DNA of 26,936 nt from Bryobacterales bacterium (GTDB lineage Bacteria; Acidobacteriota; Terriglobia; Bryobacterales; Bryobacteraceae): assembly GCA_016789785.1 (NCBI GenBank), contig JAEUQE010000115.1, forward strand, positions 1-26,936, read 5' to 3'. Shown in pieces: positions 24,101-26,936 of the stretch. Each line of letters starts with the position of its first letter. Within the stretch, counting starts at the first letter, position 1. The notes beneath the pieces are model-generated. The model ran no database searches. It saw only the letters and a program-made list of their open reading frames with translations, and was not told the DNA's origin. The position numbers and the translations under genes were made by a program.

Positions 24101-24518
24101 TGATGATCGTTTCGCCTTCCAGGATCTGCCCGGTCGCGGTGGTTTCCGTTTCGAGTAACGGCGCCGCTCCAGCGACGTTGATCGACTCAGTGACCGCGCC
24201 GATTTCAAGTTTGATGTCAATCCGCGGCTGCTCGCTGGTGCGAAGGATGATGCCCTCCCGCACGTAGCGCTTGAAGCCTTGTGCTTCGATGGTCAACCGG
24301 TAGGTGCCAGGGCTCAGGTTGGGCACGTAGTAGTTGCCCTCCGTGTTGCTTTGGCCGGTGTAGGTGAATTGAGTTTCGGTGTTGACCACGGTCACCGCAG
24401 CGCCAGGAATGATGGCGCCGGTGGTATCTGTCAATGTGCCCACCAGCGTGGCTGTACCGGTGGTTTGCGCGAAGAGTCCAGGCAACAGCGCGACGAACGC
24501 GAGAAACAGGTTCCGCAT
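21114..24518 (-). CDS. Oar-like TonB-dependent receptor with N-terminal carboxypeptidase-regulatory domain
   Basis: 1134 aa from ATG 24518, supported by GGAGG seven bases upstream (24526-24530) and a signal peptide (MRNLFLAFVALLPGLFAQ); the reading frame is open upstream to 24758 but nothing supports an earlier start. Residues about 22-105 are a CarboxypepD_reg-like domain (GTLTDTTGAIIPGAAVTVVN, NYYVPNLSPGTYRLTIEAQG). A plug domain follows (about 115-235, with YTMDGVGGKEP, IDALQEVKLFT and EFGHSAGGLLSTVFKSGTNQ), then a very large beta-barrel ending in an aromatic residue (LIVLRLEW), as for BAM-inserted porins. Acidobacteria carry dozens of such Oar-type receptors; substrates are mostly unknown. 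The partner PepSY gene downstream hints at metal-chelate uptake, while the Oar type more often fits polymers or adhesion. A strong promoter sits upstream. Confidence 0.93.
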   Translation of the reverse strand: MRNLFLAFVALLPGLFAQTTGTATLVGTLTDTTGAIIPGAAVTVVNTETQFTYTGQSNTEGNYYVPNLSPGTYRLTIEAQGFKRYVREGIILRTSEQPRIDIKLEIGAVTESINVAGAAPLLETETTATGQILEGETIIKIPVLQKYAFRILLYLPSTSNINGQHVVGQRERSLGYTMDGVGGKEPVRSMIGSTNQVTSTTIDALQEVKLFTTGMPAEFGHSAGGLLSTVFKSGTNQWHGSAEDRYIQKVLIHRTKLEQLPRTNPFTYHELSATMGGPLYIPKVYNGKDKTFWFFGFQRHHEKGGETATLAVPSPEMLAGNFNFGGLNPVFDPATTAFGQSAECPTQGVACYTRQPFANNMVPQSRFDPAVRNFLSRNPYTPENNTQRAINRTFGPTNNLIAPTTYRSYRTRFDGKIDQQFSSNHKMFGRYSHVRHRAWRDRWSPEIAWREYDWRAVQIPIDQRNTVISDSYTITPTLINEARLGYNRRRGTVFPVTLNQGWAKQLGIPNVSDATFPNFQDCNNPSNCTGGNTFFRQNNAGLSASQEVGEDITFQNNLTKVIGRHTVKVGYELIKTRYNSLAPALPSGTYRFGATDFPFRPNTGNSFASFLLGTVSNAEFTEAVTTWLPRWTSHAFYVQDDWKIFRSVTLNLGLRWSYESPFQTKYGFQSQFDPTATDPITGRRGAITHPKGPLASKDLNNFQPRLGLAWQMRPDLVFRTAFGMITQDLMSNGLNQNFEEYLATASVQAPPNDPRHVFQLSQGPPAVRFNLNPDGSVPFSGLNFANRGASWFDPNMRLPYIMNWSAGFQWNFTQNWLLETTYQGSRGVRLLNGWDINQIPLDISSDPTTLRTIFQGNQNFKPYPHFGAIRHYSNYGDNSYHGVTFRTEKRYSYGLVFNAFYTFSKSLNNGDNDGDVGGITFYNRALEKGRANYDIRHRFVSVMTYELPFGKGRALMNRGGVLNHIAGGWDLAYTQTFQSGPPFTVSFAGSPNLYLPGATRPNLVQGVNPVTDNWDIGPHRFPTQAQVPYLNPAAFEYPAQFTPGTMGRNVLEAPGLTWPQFSLSKEWNFYERARFILRWDMNNPFKSPNYGQPDATFNRQNLANFGRIGTATRGGFSDVGTAQPNHLIVLRLEW

Positions 24519-24564
24519 AGAGTCCCCTCCAATTCGTATCTCAGTCCCCGACCGAATTGGGTTG

Positions 24565-24593
24565 ATTCTATTTGAACCGCGGTGATTGGTCAA
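24565..24593 (-). promoter_or_regulatory. Sigma-70 promoter of the TonB-dependent receptor gene
   Basis: On the minus strand, TTGACC (24588-24593, 5/6), a 17-base spacer and TAGAAT (24565-24570, 5/6) form the best sigma-70 promoter in the window. The expected start is near 24558, giving a leader of about 40 bases that ends in GGAGG. The spacer contains the palindrome ACCGCGGT (24576-24583), a possible operator. Confidence 0.7.
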
Positions 24594-24658
24594 GCAGGCT
24601 GGACGCTTTTTCTGACCGCCGTGCGATCGGCGCACCTTGATCTGCGATGAAGCAGCGT

Positions 24659-26936
24659 TTAACTGCGATTGCGATAGAGCGCGGGTTTCACCGCCTGAGC
24701 CATCCGCAGCGCCGCCTCCGAATCCAAGCCGAGGAACTCCGCGATGCGCGCCGCCCACGTGCCGGGATCGCGAATGATGTCCGGGTAATGGATCACCATC
24801 AGGTCGACCCCCTCGCGCTGTGGCAGACGCTCCAGCACGGCCCGGCGGTGACGCTCCAGGGCGCTCTTCACCTTCTCCGGATCGGCTTCCACGTTGCGTT
24901 TGCGGTTCGACAGCATCTTCGCATGCGACGCCGCGACCTCTTCAATTGGCCGGTCCATGAAGAGGATCTTGTAGCGATGATGGCCCGGCAGGAACGGGAG
25001 CAGCATGGAGATCACCTTGATCGCTTTGCCCTCGGCCTTGCGTAGAATGTCGGGGCGTTTGCGAAGCTTCTTGATCTCCTCCCACTCCCAATAGCCTTCC
25101 GGATTATCGCTGTCGGCCTTCCGCTTTCCATCGGTCATGATGGGCACTCCGGCGGCGTGCAGCATCTGCATGGCGAGCGAAGTGCCGGAACGCGGCAATC
25201 CACTCACCAGCACGAAGTCCAACGATTTTCCCGGGTCCTTCGCGCGCCGGGTCCCTGGTGGCCGGGCCGAGAGTCTCCCCGTCTCTGCCGGCTCCGAGGT
25301 TCGCGGCGGACGCTGTGCCCGTTCGTTGGCGCGGGCGCGAGCCTCTTCGCGCAACCGGGAGATGTGGTGCTGGCGCAAGACCTTGCGTTGACGGCCTGTA
25401 CCCGCTTTTTGAAAATTATCCCAACTAACTTTCAAATCCACGTGCTTGTAGAGCCGGTAGAGCCACGCGTAAGCCGCGGGAGGCGTGCCCGGCAGTTTCG
25501 TCGCGGTCAGGAACGCATCGCGCGCCCGTTCCAGGCGGCCCATTCGCGCCAGCGCAACACCCAGATAGAGGTGCGCGTGTGTGAGATCGTGTTGCAGACC
25601 CGCCGCGCTCAGGGCTGCATGTGCGGCATCTTCCCATCGCCTGGCATGCAAATGGCACCGCGCAAGCAACAGCCACGAACGGCTGTCTTCGGGATCAAAC
25701 GTCAGTGCCTTCCCGGCTGCCTCCGCCGCGTCATCCCAGAGCCGGAGCTTCTGATAGACGCCGGCCAGCTTGCGATGAAATTCGGGCAGATCGGGAGCAT
25801 GCTCCCCTGCGATCTTCAGATACCGCAGTGACTCCGAATAGTTGCCGAGATCGAACTCGACGTGTGCCAGCAGCCAGTTGATGAGCGGAGTATCGCGATA
25901 GGCCGCTACCGCACTCTGCGCCGTCGCCTTCGCCTCTTCCAGCAGACCGCACGTGGATTGTGCGTTGGCCAACGCCATGGAGAAGTCCAGGCGTTCCGGC
26001 AACTCCGCGTTCAGCTCTTCCAGAATCGGCAGTGCAAGATGATGGCGGCCTGTTGAGGTGTAGACGCGCGCGAGGTTCCACATGCGTTCACGCACGCATT
26101 GATCCACGGCTTGCTGCTGATCTTCATCGGGACGTTCGATGTAGCCGAGCGCGACGAACTGGTCGATCAATGCCTTGGCATCCTGTGTCGACATCCCTTC
26201 GTCGGCGCGATGCATGCCCGCTTCGCCTGGCACATCTTCCCAGGACGGAATGCGGTCGAGCGGAGGAGCCTCGGTAAACGCTTCCGCAAGTACACGCCCT
26301 GGCATGTCGGCGCCGGCCGGCAATCCGAAGATCGAGAGCACCGTGGGCGCAATGTCCAGCAAGCCTGCGCCATACAACCTCTCATCGCGCCGGATGCCCG
26401 GCCCCTTCATCGCGAAGATGCCAAGCTCCCGGTGCTGTTCGGCGGGCGCCGCTGGAATGTTCAGCAAGGCCTTGGGCCGAAACTCATCCGGGTGAAAGCC
26501 GTGGTCCGACACCAGAATCACGTGCGTGTCCTCACCGGCCAGTTTCACCAGCGTGCCGAGCATCAGGTCATGAAAGCGATAGGCGCTGTTGATCACATCG
26601 CCGTAGATCGCGAAGTCCTGCTCGGAGATGTGCGGCTGGCGCGGCGGATGGTAATTCATGAAGCCGTGCGAGAAGTGATCGATGGACGGATAGTAGACGG
26701 CGGCGAAATCCCACGGCTCGGTGTGCAGAATCTGTGTGATCGCCGCGTGAATCGTGAAGCACTCCGCCTGAAGCTTGGCCAGTGTACCGAGACGCTTGTC
26801 CTTCTCCTGGTCGACTTCCGCGGCGCGCGGCACGAACGTTTGAAGCAGTTCGCCATCGATCTCCGTTGGATGAACACGAAGCCCGGCGAAGAGTTGTTCC
26901 ACACGCAAGGGGTGCACGGTGCCCTTGAGGATGGGC
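24659..26936 (-). CDS. Phosphodiesterase/phosphatase-TPR-sulfotransferase fusion protein (5' end outside window)
   Basis: The frame is open through the right edge (upstream residues read PILKGTV), so the start lies outside; GTG 26917 is not the true start. Counted from it, residues 1-225 are the C-terminal part of a type I phosphodiesterase/nucleotide pyrophosphatase domain, with metal ligands visible in SIDHFSHGF (about 80-88) and VSDHGFH (about 134-140), and ending in GAGLLDIAPTVLSIFGLPAG. Residues about 270-500 are TPR repeats (for example LYLGVALARMGRLERARDAF). After a basic linker, residues about 565-752 are a sulfotransferase: the 5'-phosphosulfate loop SGLPRSGTSLAMQML, then ILFMDRPIEEVAASHAKML (the 3'-phosphate-binding region) and a helical C-terminus. 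Sulfotransferases move sulfate from PAPS to sugars, proteins or lipids. No signal peptide can be judged because the start is missing. The receptor gene follows 140 bases downstream. Confidence 0.88.
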   Translation of the reverse strand, partial: PILKGTVHPLRVEQLFAGLRVHPTEIDGELLQTFVPRAAEVDQEKDKRLGTLAKLQAECFTIHAAITQILHTEPWDFAAVYYPSIDHFSHGFMNYHPPRQPHISEQDFAIYGDVINSAYRFHDLMLGTLVKLAGEDTHVILVSDHGFHPDEFRPKALLNIPAAPAEQHRELGIFAMKGPGIRRDERLYGAGLLDIAPTVLSIFGLPAGADMPGRVLAEAFTEAPPLDRIPSWEDVPGEAGMHRADEGMSTQDAKALIDQFVALGYIERPDEDQQQAVDQCVRERMWNLARVYTSTGRHHLALPILEELNAELPERLDFSMALANAQSTCGLLEEAKATAQSAVAAYRDTPLINWLLAHVEFDLGNYSESLRYLKIAGEHAPDLPEFHRKLAGVYQKLRLWDDAAEAAGKALTFDPEDSRSWLLLARCHLHARRWEDAAHAALSAAGLQHDLTHAHLYLGVALARMGRLERARDAFLTATKLPGTPPAAYAWLYRLYKHVDLKVSWDNFQKAGTGRQRKVLRQHHISRLREEARARANERAQRPPRTSEPAETGRLSARPPGTRRAKDPGKSLDFVLVSGLPRSGTSLAMQMLHAAGVPIMTDGKRKADSDNPEGYWEWEEIKKLRKRPDILRKAEGKAIKVISMLLPFLPGHHRYKILFMDRPIEEVAASHAKMLSNRKRNVEADPEKVKSALERHRRAVLERLPQREGVDLMVIHYPDIIRDPGTWAARIAEFLGLDSEAALRMAQAVKPALYRNRS

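Noticed and set aside
23262..24158. Long rightward open frame (298 aa) opposite the TonB-dependent receptor
   Set aside because: Its composition is typical of antisense shadows (Arg/Val/His-rich), and the receptor frame shows plug and barrel motifs through the same bases.
24621..24635. GTGCG-atcgg-CGCAC as terminator of the phosphodiesterase-sulfotransferase gene
   Set aside because: The stem is only five base pairs and is followed on the minus strand by A's rather than T's.

Overview
The window looks like chromosomal DNA from a GC-rich, Gram-negative soil-type bacterium. It is most likely an acidobacterium of the Solibacter/Bryobacter kind. That is an inference from gene content: a very large Oar-like TonB-dependent receptor with an N-terminal carboxypeptidase-regulatory domain, a secreted PQQ-type propeller protein, a secreted FAD oxidoreductase with a discoidin-like tail, hpnH, and a TPR-CHAT protein beside an ECF sigma factor. 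No rRNA, tRNA, insertion sequence, phage gene or CRISPR array was seen.

Left part (1-6.5 kb). A PQQ-propeller gene with an internal EF-hand reads leftwards; a truncated copy of its 3' end lies at the left edge. After a structured 0.7 kb gap come three rightward genes: an exported TPR-CHAT caspase-like peptidase (probable CTG start), an ECF sigma factor, and a single-pass anti-sigma factor with the zinc motif H-x3-C-x2-C. I infer a peptidase-sigma-anti-sigma signalling module. It is the best candidate here for an undescribed system, by analogy with the TPR-CHAT/sigma circuit of type III-E CRISPR but with no CRISPR parts.

Middle (6.6-16.2 kb). hpnH (adenosylhopane synthase) carries an unrecognised C-terminal domain and a TATAAT box six bases before its ATG. 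It converges on a leftward ktrB-ktrA potassium-uptake pair. Next come a small HExxH + LysM protein, a leftward pair (di-haem peroxidase, then a DmpA-type S58 peptidase), a NIPSNAP protein, and an ArsR-type regulator with an AHSA1/SRPBCC partner. The regulator's promoter contains an inverted repeat that could be its own operator.

Right part (16.3-26.9 kb). A secreted FAD oxidoreductase overlaps an exported M20D amidohydrolase. Leftward genes follow: a PepSY membrane protein, the large TonB-dependent receptor with a near-consensus sigma-70 promoter, and the 3' part of a phosphodiesterase-TPR-sulfotransferase fusion that runs off the right edge.

Three convergent gene pairs end only 3, 9 and 13 bases apart, leaving no room for intergenic terminators. 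All functional statements rest on motif recognition by eye; no database search was run.
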